Part shown: positions 8,523 through 16,916 of the stretch, in pieces
How the letters are laid out: the number at the start of each line of letters is the position of its first letter
Position numbering within the stretch: position 1 is the stretch's first letter
NCBI RefSeq assembly: GCF_016287535.1
Contig: NZ_JAEFAJ010000015.1
Span: forward strand, 1-63,455
Direction: 5' to 3'
DNA: 63,455 nt
DNA from: Ruminococcus sp.
GTDB lineage: Bacteria > Bacillota > Clostridia > Oscillospirales > Ruminococcaceae
Translations under genes and position numbers: made by a program
The notes under the pieces: model-generated
Databases searched by the model: none
Told to the model about the DNA's origin: nothing
What the model saw: the letters and a program-made list of their open reading frames with translations, nothing else

Positions 8523-8556
8523 TATATCGAACCTCCTTAAATCAATTAGACCTGTT

Positions 8557-8579
8557 ACTGCCGCCGGATATCCGCCAGT
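8557..8579. promoter_or_regulatory. Palindrome in the lipoprotein mRNA leader
   Basis: CGGATATCCG (8565-8574) is a perfect 10-bp palindrome flanked by ACTG and CAGT, between promoter and start codon of the binding-protein operon. It could be an operator or a leader hairpin. The remainder of 8523-8930 (about 400 bases without a gene) holds this leader, the operon promoter and AT-rich spacer DNA; I see no riboswitch that I recognise. Confidence 0.4.
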
Positions 8580-8656
8580 GTAAACTTATACCTATTTCTT
8601 GCTACTCAGGCATACGGCACTACCCCTTACAAGCCTTCGATTGATATCCATAATTC

Positions 8657-8685
8657 ATTTTATCACATTTCTTTAGAAATTTCAA
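8657..8685 (-). promoter_or_regulatory. Promoter of the lipoprotein/GGDEF operon
   Basis: Minus strand TTGAAA (8680-8685) and TAAAAT (8657-8662) with a 17-bp spacer, giving a leader of roughly 130 bases. Confidence 0.7.
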
Positions 8686-8930
8686 CAGCTTTTTGTAAAT
8701 CAGTACCTTACGTGATAAACAAAATTAATCAAAAAAATCTATGCATTTTAATCAATTTTATACCTGCGGTTTATTTCAAACCACTCTTTACATGGATTGG
8801 CAAGACCAATAATGACAATAATATTTTTTGCCGATATTACGCTCTGTTATGAACTTAAAAATTTTGCACAAATACTGCTAACGATTTTTGTAAAAGATAA
8901 TTCAATTTTGTATAAGCCCCCTTTTTTCCC

Positions 8931-8959
8931 TTGACATCAATGTGGAAAAGTGTTATACT
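8931..8959 (+). promoter_or_regulatory. Promoter of the kinase/vWA/phosphatase operon
   Basis: TTGACA (8931-8936) and TATACT (8954-8959) with a 17-bp spacer. Because it lies inside the upstream part of the longest open frame, it rules out translation from an ATG at 8942. Confidence 0.85.
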
Positions 8960-9031
8960 AATCGTGATAACAATATAAATACGCATATTTTATATTTGCG
9001 CTGCTATATTCTTATGTCAGGAGGAGAAACC

Positions 9032-10072
9032 ATGCAATGCGAAAAATGCAACGCACCACTTGACCCGAAGCTGTCTGCCTGCCCCGGTTGCGGAGCACCT
9101 GTTCCGCAGAATATCGAGGGTTTTGAGAATACAATGGAATTCCAGCATGAGCTTCGTGCAATCGTAGTTAATGACGGAACACGCGCCGTAGCCAATAAAG
9201 ATAGATTTATCGGTCTTCTCAGCGACCATATTCCGGATTACGACAAGGAAAGACGTCTTCTTATTAATATGTACAAAACCGGTGTCTTCAGAATGCTTCT
9301 CGAAGACGAGAACAGGGAAATATCCATAATGAAAGCCAAGAGCTTCATGCTGGGCGACCTGTTCCTGTCAGACAACGCTTCGGAATTCGTTATCGCCTGC
9401 TTTACATACCTTCTCGGCTGGCCTTACGAATCCCACCTCAAAGTTATTGACGACGACGAGGACGCAGATAAGAAGGAAGATAATGTCAGAAAGAAGCCGG
9501 TGGATATCAACGAGATGATTTTCATGCCGCGTAACGCTCTGAGATACAGACTCAGCGGCAATATCGTCATACCGGACGGATATACCAAGCTTGAAGCCTT
9601 CTGTTTCGATAAATTCGGCTCGCTCAGAACTATCAAGCTCCCCTCTACTCTCCTTGCTATCGGTGAGTATTGCTTCTCATCATGCAAGCGCCTGAGAGGT
9701 CTTGAGCTGCCGGAAGGTCTGAGAATAATCAAGCAGGGTGCGTTCAGTCAATGCTCCAACCTCGTGGTAGTAAAGATACCCGACGGCGTTCTCGAAATAG
9801 AGGACAGCACCTTCTCTTTCTGTACAAGCCTCGAAGTTATTGAAATACCCCCAAGTGTCAGCAGTATCGGCGCGGAAGCATTCTCAGGCTGCGATAAGCT
9901 CAGAAAGCTCTTCCTCCCCGAAAGCATCAAGTTCATAGATGCAAACGCTTTCTCATACTGCCCCAACTTAGTGATATACTGCATCGAGAATTCATACGTT
10001 CATAAGTACTGTTTAGCCACTGGAATAAGGTTTGTCCTCGTGACCTCGGCTGAAGAATATGAGCTTGACTAA
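9032..10072 (+). CDS. Zinc-ribbon and BspA-type leucine-rich-repeat protein
   Basis: 346 residues, starting at 9032 behind AGGAGGA. The first 30 residues form a zinc ribbon (CEKC then CPGC). A middle region of about 150 residues contains an unrecognised domain and an acidic linker. The C-terminal 150 residues are five or six LRR_5/BspA-type repeats of about 23 residues (for example LRTIKLPSTLLAIGEYCFSS). There is no signal peptide or membrane segment, so unlike most BspA proteins it is cytosolic. It is the first gene of a five-gene operon, 20 bases before the kinase gene. It may serve as a substrate-recognition or scaffolding subunit for the kinase and phosphatase; this is inference from position and from the shared use of zinc ribbons. 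Confidence 0.75.
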   Translation: MQCEKCNAPLDPKLSACPGCGAPVPQNIEGFENTMEFQHELRAIVVNDGTRAVANKDRFIGLLSDHIPDYDKERRLLINMYKTGVFRMLLEDENREISIMKAKSFMLGDLFLSDNASEFVIACFTYLLGWPYESHLKVIDDDEDADKKEDNVRKKPVDINEMIFMPRNALRYRLSGNIVIPDGYTKLEAFCFDKFGSLRTIKLPSTLLAIGEYCFSSCKRLRGLELPEGLRIIKQGAFSQCSNLVVVKIPDGVLEIEDSTFSFCTSLEVIEIPPSVSSIGAEAFSGCDKLRKLFLPESIKFIDANAFSYCPNLVIYCIENSYVHKYCLATGIRFVLVTSAEEYELD

Positions 10073-10092
10073 CAAGGAAAGGATGAGATCAT

Positions 10093-11436
10093 ATGATAGA
10101 GCTTGAAATAGGTCAGGAGGTCGAGATGGAGTTCGGCGGCAAAGCCAAGGTCCTCAGCGTCATCGGCAGCGGCGGTCAGGGTATTGTTTACCTCGTCCGC
10201 TTCAACGGTCAGAAATGGGCGCTCAAATGGTACGACATCAATAAGATGTCCAAGCCTGCCGCATTCCGCAAAAACCTCCAGAATAACATAAACGACGGCC
10301 CGCCCAGCAATAAGTTCCTCTGGCCGAAATATCTCACCAAGGAAGCGGAGGACGGTACATTCGGTTATATCATGGAGCTGAAGCCCGAAGGCTTCGACTC
10401 ATTCGTTGATATACTGAATACCTATAAGCTGGAGATCGACCCGCTTACGGGACGCGGTGTGAAACGTCCCGTTAAATTCAATACCCTCAGCGCTATGGTG
10501 ACCTGCGTCATCAATATAGTAAACGCTTTCCGACAGCTCCACCGTGCAGGTAAGAGCTATCAGGACCTTAACGACGGAGGCTTCTTCATCAATGTGAATA
10601 CAGGTGCCGTCCTCGTCTGCGACTGTGATAACATCGCTCCTGACGGAAGCAACTTCGGTATAGGCGGTAAGCCCGGATATATGGCTCCCGAAGTCGTAAG
10701 AGGAATCGCCAAGCCGAATGTACAGACTGATAAATACTCTCTTGCAGTTGTCCTCTTCAAGCTCCTCTTCAGAGGAGACCCCATGGAGGGCGAAAAGGTC
10801 GTAAGGGATGTATGTCTTACAGAATCGTCAGAGCTCAAGCACTACGGTCAGAACGCAGTGTTCGTATATGACCCCAACGACGATTCAAACCGCCCCGTAA
10901 GAGGCATCCACGATAATATCATCAAATTCTGGAGGATCTATCCCGATTATATCAAGGACGCTTTCATTCGCTCCTTCACTACCGGTGTTACAGATCCTAC
11001 AAAGCGTATCATCGAGAACGAATGGCAAAAGCTGTTCATACGCCTCAGATCAGAAATCATACAGTGCGGCTGCGGAAGAACAAACTTCAGTTCAATGTTC
11101 ATCCAGCATAACGAAAAGACATTCAAGTGCCCGAAATGCGGAATGGAATTCGTTACCATCGGTTTCAGCAACCGTGACTACCGCACACCTCTCTATCTCG
11201 GATGTAAGTTCTACACCTGCGAGATAGTTCCCGAATCCGATGACTTTACGTCCGTTGCGGGCGAGCTTGTCGAGAATAAGGTCAAGCAGGGAGTCCTCGG
11301 AATCAAGAACTGCTCCGACAGACAATGGAAGGCAAAAATGCCTGACGGAGCATTTTACGATATCGCTCCCGGTAAGGGCTTCCCTGTATGGCAGGGGCTC
11401 GAGATCGATTTCGGCGAAGTTAAAGCACAGATCTAA
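10093..11436 (+). CDS. Ser/Thr protein kinase with C-terminal zinc ribbon (TerY-P type)
   Basis: 447 residues. The kinase domain (about 15-310) has a glycine loop GSGGQG (25-30), an ALK lysine (Lys45), a catalytic-loop Asp158 in SYQDLNDGGFFIN (a variant of HRDLKxxN), a metal-binding Asp177 in CDCDN (in place of DFG), and GYMAPE and TDKYSLAVV motifs. A zinc ribbon follows: Cys325, Cys327, Cys346 and Cys349 are visible ligands. The last 80 residues form a small beta-rich domain. No membrane segment is present. The YQDLNDG and CDCDN signatures are those of the kinases in the kinase/PP2C/vWA triads linked to tellurium-resistance (Ter) stress systems. The neighbours fit: vWA and PP2C genes follow directly. 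Substrate unknown. Confidence 0.85.
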   Translation: MIELEIGQEVEMEFGGKAKVLSVIGSGGQGIVYLVRFNGQKWALKWYDINKMSKPAAFRKNLQNNINDGPPSNKFLWPKYLTKEAEDGTFGYIMELKPEGFDSFVDILNTYKLEIDPLTGRGVKRPVKFNTLSAMVTCVINIVNAFRQLHRAGKSYQDLNDGGFFINVNTGAVLVCDCDNIAPDGSNFGIGGKPGYMAPEVVRGIAKPNVQTDKYSLAVVLFKLLFRGDPMEGEKVVRDVCLTESSELKHYGQNAVFVYDPNDDSNRPVRGIHDNIIKFWRIYPDYIKDAFIRSFTTGVTDPTKRIIENEWQKLFIRLRSEIIQCGCGRTNFSSMFIQHNEKTFKCPKCGMEFVTIGFSNRDYRTPLYLGCKFYTCEIVPESDDFTSVAGELVENKVKQGVLGIKNCSDRQWKAKMPDGAFYDIAPGKGFPVWQGLEIDFGEVKAQI

Positions 11437-11480
11437 TCTGCTTTGCCAGAGCAGTAATACTGAAAGGATGTATGTAAATT

Positions 11481-12356
11481 ATGAGCAATGAACGTTTTAC
11501 AGAACCCGAAGCAAATGAGAACATCAATGTTACTCCTTCGGACGATTTGAATAATAATGCATCTGTATCTTCAGCTCCTGAAACTGACGACAGCATTCTC
11601 GATTTTGACGACGATCCCCTTAGCGCTACAAGCGTTTCCAAAAAGAGCCTTGTAGTATTCTTCCTGATAGATACTTCAGGAAGTATGAAAGGTAAGAAAA
11701 TGGGCGAGCTCAATACCGTTATGGAAGAGCTTATCCCGGAGATACGCAGAGTCGGCGAAGCTGATACAGATGTTAAAGTCGCTGTCCTTACCTTCTCTAC
11801 AGAAGTAAGATGGATGTATGCCAATCCTATCCCGATAGAAGACTTCGAGTGGGCAAGACTCCGCGCAAGCGGCGTTACAAGCATGGGCGCTGCTTTCAAG
11901 GAGCTCAACCACAGAATGTCAAGAAACAGCTTCCTCAATTCACCTTCACTCTCATTCGCTCCCGTTATATTCCTTATGACAGACGGATATCCCTCCGACG
12001 ACTATAAGGAGGGACTCAGAGAGCTCCAGACAAACAGCTGGTACAAGTTCGGCCTCAAAGCCGCTCTCGGTATCGGTCAGGAAGCAAATGACAATATCCT
12101 CGCCGAATTCACAGGCTCGAAGGATACCGTCGTTCACGCCTACTCAGGCGGTCAGCTCGCTCAGATGATAAAGATTATCGCCGTAACATCAGCTCAGATC
12201 GGTAGTAAGAGTATGACACTCTCTGATGATACAGGTCAGGAGCTTGGCGAAGAAAACGTATTTGCCGCTAAGCAGAAGCTCCTCGGTCAGCAGATCCAGG
12301 AACTCGTAAGCACAACAAGCGACGGCGACGACGTACCATTCGATACAGGCTGGTAA
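11481..12356 (+). CDS. von Willebrand factor A domain protein (TerY-like)
   Basis: 291 residues. A disordered acidic N-terminus (1-52) precedes a vWA domain (about 55-240) with an intact metal-ion-dependent adhesion site: DTSGS at 64-68, the threonine in ASGVTSMG, and the aspartate in FLMTDG. The domain therefore should bind Mg2+ and a partner acidic residue. The C-terminal tail is again acidic and Gln-rich. It has no signal peptide, so it acts in the cytosol. In TerY-P triads the vWA protein is thought to bridge a kinase and a PP2C phosphatase; here the kinase ends 44 bases upstream and the phosphatase starts 35 bases downstream. AAAGGATG precedes the ATG. Confidence 0.85.
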   Translation: MSNERFTEPEANENINVTPSDDLNNNASVSSAPETDDSILDFDDDPLSATSVSKKSLVVFFLIDTSGSMKGKKMGELNTVMEELIPEIRRVGEADTDVKVAVLTFSTEVRWMYANPIPIEDFEWARLRASGVTSMGAAFKELNHRMSRNSFLNSPSLSFAPVIFLMTDGYPSDDYKEGLRELQTNSWYKFGLKAALGIGQEANDNILAEFTGSKDTVVHAYSGGQLAQMIKIIAVTSAQIGSKSMTLSDDTGQELGEENVFAAKQKLLGQQIQELVSTTSDGDDVPFDTGW

Positions 12357-12391
12357 TAAGACAATATATTCCTGAGGAGGACTGAAATAAT

Positions 12392-13306
12392 ATGTTCAAC
12401 GGCTTCAGCCATTCGGTAATGGGCGCCAGTCATGAAAAAACAAACCTGGTCTGCCAGGACAGCTCTGCTTTCAAAATAGGAGATCATTATGCTGTCGCTG
12501 TCGTTGCCGACGGACACGGAAGCAAAAAGCACTTCAGAAGTCACTTTGGTTCCAAATTTGCTGTCGAAGCAGCTATAGAGGCTATCGACAGATACTATGA
12601 GGACCGCGAGGCTCTGGAAGCTAACCTTCCCGAGTATCATAAACTCATCTTAAAAAATATCGAGAAGCAGATCATCTCAAACTGGAATGTAAGAATCGAA
12701 AAACACCTTGCGGAAAATCCTGTTACCAAAGAGGAAAAAAGCAGGTTCACAGAAGAAGAGTTCGAGGCTATACTGCCGGAATCCTATTACGGCTCTACTC
12801 TCGTCGTTGCTGTCGCAGGCGATAATTATACCTTCGGCGTGCAGATCGGCGACGGAAGTCTCGTGGCTATCTTCGAGGACGGCAAGGCTGTTATGCCAAT
12901 GGAATATAATGAGGCTGCACCTGCCAACGTAACTGCTTCTGTGTGCAATTCAAACGCTGCAGGTATGTTCAGCAGCTTCTATGTACCGAATAAAAAGCTG
13001 ATAGCTCTTTACGGTTCCACAGACGGACTCTATACCTCCTTCGGCAGTGAGTACGACTTCCTCGATTACCATACAATTATCACAAGTCAGCTCATAAACC
13101 TTGAAACCTTCAAGAATGTCATAAAGAACAATCTCAGCAAGAGATCACACTTCGGTACAGAGGACGATATATCCCTCTCCTGTATCTACGACGCCGATCT
13201 CCTGAGAGAAAAGCTAAATCTTATAAATGAGCGCGTCGCTGAAAACAAACAGGCGGCAGCAGACAGAAAAACAGCAGCCCTCAGCAAACAGGTAGAGGTC
13301 GAATAA
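12392..13306 (+). CDS. PP2C-family Ser/Thr phosphatase
   Basis: 304 residues. The metal-coordinating PP2C motifs are present: CQD (Asp23), ADGHG (40-44), YGSTDG and GTEDDIS. An inserted helical stretch (about 78-125) separates the first two motifs. It should dephosphorylate Ser/Thr on proteins phosphorylated by the kinase two genes upstream. There is no membrane segment or sensor domain. GAGGAGGA precedes the ATG. It is the fourth gene of the operon; the gap of about 60 bases to the next gene shows no clear terminator. Confidence 0.9.
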   Translation: MFNGFSHSVMGASHEKTNLVCQDSSAFKIGDHYAVAVVADGHGSKKHFRSHFGSKFAVEAAIEAIDRYYEDREALEANLPEYHKLILKNIEKQIISNWNVRIEKHLAENPVTKEEKSRFTEEEFEAILPESYYGSTLVVAVAGDNYTFGVQIGDGSLVAIFEDGKAVMPMEYNEAAPANVTASVCNSNAAGMFSSFYVPNKKLIALYGSTDGLYTSFGSEYDFLDYHTIITSQLINLETFKNVIKNNLSKRSHFGTEDDISLSCIYDADLLREKLNLINERVAENKQAAADRKTAALSKQVEVE

Positions 13307-13369
13307 CCTCTGTTTACAGGCTCAAACGCATTTACTGCGTTCAATAAATATAGAAAAGTGGTGTTTTTT

Positions 13370-14530
13370 ATGGAAATAGGCTCATTATACAACACAGCCA
13401 AAAACTTTGCGGAAACATTAAAGCAGAAAAGGCCTGAGCTTACGCAGTATGATGCATGTCTCTGCCTTATCATCGCCGATACCGGAGATATCTTTTCCGG
13501 TGTATCCACTGTATCCATAAACGAAGGCGCAGTTGAGGACGTCTCCGCCGCAAAGGTGGCAGTAATGTCCATAATTACCGCAAAGCGCGTTATCGCTAAA
13601 CAGCTCATCGTTATCTCTCTCGACGATTACAGCTATTTCAGACCGGACGACGACGCTCTCGGTCTGCTTGTAAATTCAAGCGTTGACAACAGCAGCTGTC
13701 AGGTAGTTCTCTCTCCTGATGAACAGGTCTCCGCGGCAACTCTCGTTCCCGCTTCGGAAGCTCCTGATTTCCTCAGCGGCTACGACGAAGCTGATTTCGG
13801 CGCTCCGGCTGAATTCGCAAGTGGTATAGACGTAGATTCCGCTAATCCGTTCAACAATGAGACAAGCACTCAGGACGGCGCTCCCAACTCTCTCTATGAG
13901 AATACAGAAGCTGCTCAGCAGCAGGGCGCAAGCGGCTTCCCGAATATAACTCCTAATCAGCAGCACGGCTACCCGCAGCAGGGTTATCCTCAGGGCGGCT
14001 ACCCGCAGCAGGGCTATCCACAGGGCGGTTATCCCCAGCAGGGCTATCCTCAGCCCGGTTACCCCCAGCAGGGCTACCCACAGGGCGGTTATCCCCAGCA
14101 GGGTTACCCACAGGGCGGTTATCCCCAGCAGGGTTACGCTCATGGCGGCTATCCGCAGCAGGGCTATCCACAGGGCGGTTATCCCCAGCAGGGCTATCCT
14201 CAGCAGGGAGGCTTCCCACAGGGCGGCATGAACGCTGCTCCTTACAGGCAGGGATACACAGGTCAGTCGGTACACGGCGGAAATATGAGAACAAACACCT
14301 ATCAGCAGTCACAGAGCGTAAGCGTTACTCTTACCTCAAAGCCCGGCGGCGAGAGCGCATTCAAGAAGCGCCTCAACAGCTTCCTTGGCGATGACGAAGG
14401 CGGTTCATATTCTGCTTCCTCAGCTTCCTCAGAAAATTCCGGCGACGCAGGTATGTCTAAAGAAGATATGCTCAAGCAGGCAAAAGACAGAAAAAAGATC
14501 GCTAAAGCTAATCTTAACTTAAAAAAATAA
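13370..14530 (+). CDS. Protein with deaminase-like N-terminal domain and Gly-Tyr-Pro-Gln repeat tail
   Basis: 386 residues from the ATG at 13370; a GTG at 13358 is an alternative start. The first 115 residues resemble the cytidine deaminase fold (helix, [20 protein letters not shown], then [13 protein letters not shown] and LIVISLDD). The zinc ligands of active enzymes (Cys-Ala-Glu and Cys-x-x-Cys) are replaced by SAAK and RPDDDA, so it would be inactive. An acidic linker leads to a repeat of [10 protein letters not shown] units (about 200-285), followed by a Gly/Gln/Asn-rich stretch and a basic C-terminal helix ending in Lys. The tail looks like a disordered, possibly condensate-forming region. 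As the last gene of the kinase/vWA/PP2C operon it may be their substrate or scaffold. The deaminase comparison is tentative. Confidence 0.6.
   Translation: MEIGSLYNTAKNFAETLKQKRPELTQYDACLCLIIADTGDIFSGVSTVSINEGAVEDVSAAKVAVMSIITAKRVIAKQLIVISLDDYSYFRPDDDALGLLVNSSVDNSSCQVVLSPDEQVSAATLVPASEAPDFLSGYDEADFGAPAEFASGIDVDSANPFNNETSTQDGAPNSLYENTEAAQQQGASGFPNITPNQQHGYPQQGYPQGGYPQQGYPQGGYPQQGYPQPGYPQQGYPQGGYPQQGYPQGGYPQQGYAHGGYPQQGYPQGGYPQQGYPQQGGFPQGGMNAAPYRQGYTGQSVHGGNMRTNTYQQSQSVSVTLTSKPGGESAFKKRLNSFLGDDEGGSYSASSASSENSGDAGMSKEDMLKQAKDRKKIAKANLNLKK
13967..14226 (+). repeat. 30-bp coding tandem repeat ([10 protein letters not shown])
   Basis: About 260 bp made of nearly identical 30-bp units with mainly synonymous changes (ggctacccgcagcag alternating with ggctatccacaggg forms). 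Confidence 0.95.
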
Positions 14531-14604
14531 GTCCTGAACTGCTTTCATAAGTTTCACAGGAAGCGTTCTTTTAAGCTTGACATTAATTAACAAAGTTTAG
14601 GGTA

Positions 14605-14633
14605 TTGATTTTTCCGCAAATCTATGGTATAAT
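14605..14633 (+). promoter_or_regulatory. Promoter of the 178-aa membrane protein gene
   Basis: TTGATT (14605-14610) and TATAAT (14628-14633), spacer 17 bp, with an extended -10 TG at 14625-14626. Confidence 0.8.
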
Positions 14634-14734
14634 GTACTTATGTCATTGCGGCAATTATACGGACCATAAGCTTTGAACGGACTCTGCGCCCCGTGCGCAG
14701 GATAATATATTTCGCGTTAAGGAAAGGGATAGCT

Positions 14735-15271
14735 ATGAATTATTTGCTCAATATTGATGAAGCGGTTGACCGAAAATTTCTTGTAACCAAAGCTATGCGC
14801 GGTCAGGCTGAGGTCGGTACTATCATACACGTTATGGATGCCGAACAGCAGGGACAGGCTGTTATAGTTTATTACAGAGTTACAAGATACAATGAGAAGT
14901 TCCACGATTATCAGGACTATACAGCAAAGTTTGAAAATCTTTCTGCGTTCTGTAAGTGGTGTCAGCCTGACAACTTCATCGCTCGTAACTATGAATGCTT
15001 CAGTATAAGAGATATACAGCACTACATAAAGATCAAAAACAGAAACTTTGCTTCATTCTGTCTCCCGATCATTCTGATAGCTGCAATTATCATATGGGCA
15101 TTTGCTCTGTTTATGTTCAAGGAAAAGCTCATTATCGGAATAATAATCGGTGCTGCCCTTACTCTTCTGGCTCTCATCGGAGCTGTTTATCTGCTCAAGG
15201 TGCAGAAGAAAAAGGAAAAAATGCGCCTGTACCGTAAGGTCAGTGCAGGCTGGGGCGTCGTTTTTGAATAA
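14735..15271 (+). CDS. Hypothetical membrane protein
   Basis: 178 residues from an ATG behind AAGGAAAGGGA; an upstream ATG at 14693 lacks a ribosome binding site. The first 100 residues form a soluble, aromatic-rich domain (VIVYYRVTRYNEKFHDYQDY). Two membrane helices follow (about 104-122 and 128-152), and the C-terminus is basic (KVQKKKEKMRLYRK). I recognise no family. It has its own extended -10 promoter just downstream of the kinase operon and three hairpins behind it, so it is an independent transcription unit. Confidence 0.65.
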   Translation: MNYLLNIDEAVDRKFLVTKAMRGQAEVGTIIHVMDAEQQGQAVIVYYRVTRYNEKFHDYQDYTAKFENLSAFCKWCQPDNFIARNYECFSIRDIQHYIKIKNRNFASFCLPIILIAAIIIWAFALFMFKEKLIIGIIIGAALTLLALIGAVYLLKVQKKKEKMRLYRKVSAGWGVVFE

Positions 15272-15357
15272 ACTTCCCCTTTTCAACCGTAAAACATTAT
15301 GCTTCATCACATAATAACACTTTACGCAATCTCCCTTATAACAAAGAAGTAATTTAC

Positions 15358-15383
15358 GCCCCTTTAAGACAGCTTAAAGGGGC
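15358..15383. terminator. Terminator hairpin 1
   Basis: Perfect 11-bp stem GCCCCTTTAAG/CTTAAAGGGGC with a 4-base loop, followed by a T-rich stretch. Confidence 0.8.
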
Positions 15384-15395
15384 GTTTGAGCATTT

Positions 15396-15435
15396 ATACA
15401 GCCGTCCGTATGAAAAGTATCACGGACGGCTGTAT
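15396..15435. terminator. Hairpin 2
   Basis: Perfect 14-bp stem ATACAGCCGTCCGT with its complement and a 12-base loop; T-rich on the plus-strand side. Confidence 0.7.
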
Positions 15436-15504
15436 TTAATTTATAATGCAAAAAAGCTCCGCAGCAAAGCTCATGACCTGCTGTACGGAGCAATGTTAGA
15501 GAGG

Positions 15505-15537
15505 TAAAAGTCTGAGGAAGAGCTCCTCAGACTTTTA
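15505..15537. terminator. Hairpin 3, between convergent genes
   Basis: Perfect 14-bp stem TAAAAGTCTGAGGA with its complement and a 5-base loop. Together the three hairpins fill the 334-base gap before the convergent glycosyltransferase gene; no gene is visible there. Confidence 0.7.
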
Positions 15538-15605
15538 CTAATGAAGAATACTAACCCCATGAACACAGGGAAGGGAACAGAGGAGGTTGTATTGGGGGGA
15601 AAGCG

Positions 15606-16571
15606 TCAGTTATTGACTTCCGCAAGGGACTTCTTCCCTGCGTTGCGCTCAAGATGCTTGTACACCTCAAGCCAGATATTTCTGCTTGGTTCCGCTTTGT
15701 TAAGGCGTTCTCTGCGGACAGGATCGAAAAAGCTCCTGAACTGTGCGAGCTCATCAAGGAACCTGTCGTTATATTTGTTAAGCATAGTATCGAGATTGTT
15801 TTTCCACTCACAATAGCGTTTGCTGTCGTACTGTTCCTTCTCGTAAAGATGAAGCACCGCGACCTGAGGATTGTATACTATCTCAACGCCGTTCTTCATC
15901 ATTCGGTATCCGAATTCCCAGTCCTCTATCTCCTGTCCGAGAAATTCCTCATCAAGTCCGCCGTAGCGCATGATACATTCCATCGGTACTGAAAGATTCG
16001 AGGTCTTGGTAAATATCATCTTATAATGTACTTTATCAAAATCATAGCAGTAAGGCTCAAGCATTTTCAGCCTGATATCCTTTATGTAATAATAGCTCTT
16101 ACCCTTTTCGAGCCCGTATTTCTCCGGCTCTGTGAGCCAGTAGCGTATACCGCTGCGGAAAAGCTCATTATTCTCAGGAATGAACTTTTCATTGTCCTCA
16201 AATACCTGCTTCGTAAGACCAAACTGAATGACCGGTCTGCCAAGTTTCCTGTAGGTATTGAAGTGTCCTGAGATAAAGTTCCTGTCAGCTATCTCATCAC
16301 CGTTTATAAATATGACAAGCTCACCGGAAGCACTTCTTATGCCAAGATTTCTTGCCTTGCCTACACTGCCGTCATAAAAAGGCACATATTTTACATTGAG
16401 CCTTGACGACGTATTCTTTGAGATAAGGTCGCAGAAGCTGTCCTGCTTACCGTAGTTTACAAAGATAAGCTCATAGTCGCTCTTGCTGAAATCCTGACTT
16501 TCGAGTGAATGAAATAACCGCAAAGCTCTTTCAGTAGAAAAAGCATAAGGAATTATTATGCTGCACTTCAT
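15606..16571 (-). CDS. Family 2 glycosyltransferase with galactosyltransferase-like C-terminal region
   Basis: 321 residues. The N-terminus (MKCSIIIPYAF, then KARNLGIRSASGELVIFINGDE) is a GT-A fold nucleotide-sugar binding domain of the GT2 family, with NGDE in the place of the usual Asp-x-Asp. The second half (GGLDEEFLGQEIEDWEFGYRM) matches the Glyco_transf_7C signature of galactosyl- and N-acetylgalactosaminyl-transferases. No membrane segment is present. It probably adds a sugar to a cell-surface polysaccharide or glycoprotein. AAGGAGA lies 12 bases upstream of the ATG. It is transcribed divergently from the LytTR two-component genes, and its promoter carries a pair of repeats resembling those found behind the kinase gene, so this system may control it. 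Confidence 0.85.
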   Translation of the reverse strand: MKCSIIIPYAFSTERALRLFHSLESQDFSKSDYELIFVNYGKQDSFCDLISKNTSSRLNVKYVPFYDGSVGKARNLGIRSASGELVIFINGDEIADRNFISGHFNTYRKLGRPVIQFGLTKQVFEDNEKFIPENNELFRSGIRYWLTEPEKYGLEKGKSYYYIKDIRLKMLEPYCYDFDKVHYKMIFTKTSNLSVPMECIMRYGGLDEEFLGQEIEDWEFGYRMMKNGVEIVYNPQVAVLHLYEKEQYDSKRYCEWKNNLDTMLNKYNDRFLDELAQFRSFFDPVRRERLNKAEPSRNIWLEVYKHLERNAGKKSLAEVNN

Positions 16572-16665
16572 GTTATTTCACTGTCTCCTTTTTCAAATAT
16601 CCCCCATCACGCATATCGGCGCACCTTCTCACAGAGGAGGTGCATACCTTGCGCAACTATGTTAT

Positions 16666-16694
16666 ATTATAGTATACTGGTTGGATAAATGCAA
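16666..16694 (-). promoter_or_regulatory. Promoter of the glycosyltransferase gene
   Basis: Minus strand TTGCAT (16689-16694) and TATAAT (16666-16671), spacer 17 bp. Confidence 0.75.
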
Positions 16695-16703
16695 CATAAA
16701 ATT

Positions 16704-16733
16704 CGCAAAGTGTAAATTTTTGGCGTGAAATGC
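16704..16733 (-). promoter_or_regulatory. Candidate LytTR regulator site at the glycosyltransferase promoter
   Basis: On the minus strand GCATTTCACG (16724-16733) is followed 20 bp later by ACACTTTGCG (16704-16713). The pair ends 9 bases before the -35. The first element matches 9 of 10 bases, and the second 7 of 10, of the repeat at 18947-18977. Confidence 0.45.
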
Positions 16734-16786
16734 TCCTTTTTGTTCATAAGTTATTCATTTTATTATTTAAATTTGTTCAAAACCGA

Positions 16787-16815
16787 TTGACAAATTATGA
16801 ATTGTATAGTATAAT
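16787..16815 (+). promoter_or_regulatory. Promoter of the LytTR two-component operon
   Basis: Perfect consensus TTGACA (16787-16792), 17-bp spacer, TATAAT (16810-16815). The gap 16572-16916 holds this promoter, the divergent one and the LytTR-like site. Confidence 0.9.
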
Positions 16816-16916
16816 AAAATAGCAAAGATATGTCCGAGCGGCTGTAGTATGTCCCAAATTCACGAAATATACTCAGCTGCATATTTTTTCTATGACAGTG
16901 AAAGGGGGCACGGTCT

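Noticed and set aside
8523..8656. Possible c-di-GMP riboswitch in the leader of the lipoprotein/GGDEF operon
   Set aside because: I could not find the conserved GEMM core or tetraloop-receptor pattern; only a palindrome is clear.
8942..9031. Upstream extension of the LRR protein frame from an ATG at 8942
   Set aside because: It lies between the -35 and -10 of a consensus promoter; AGGAGGA and ATG at 9032 give the natural start.
14577..14582. TTGACA as -35 for the 178-aa membrane protein gene
   Set aside because: It is 45 bp from the TATAAT; TTGATT at 14605 with 17 bp fits instead.
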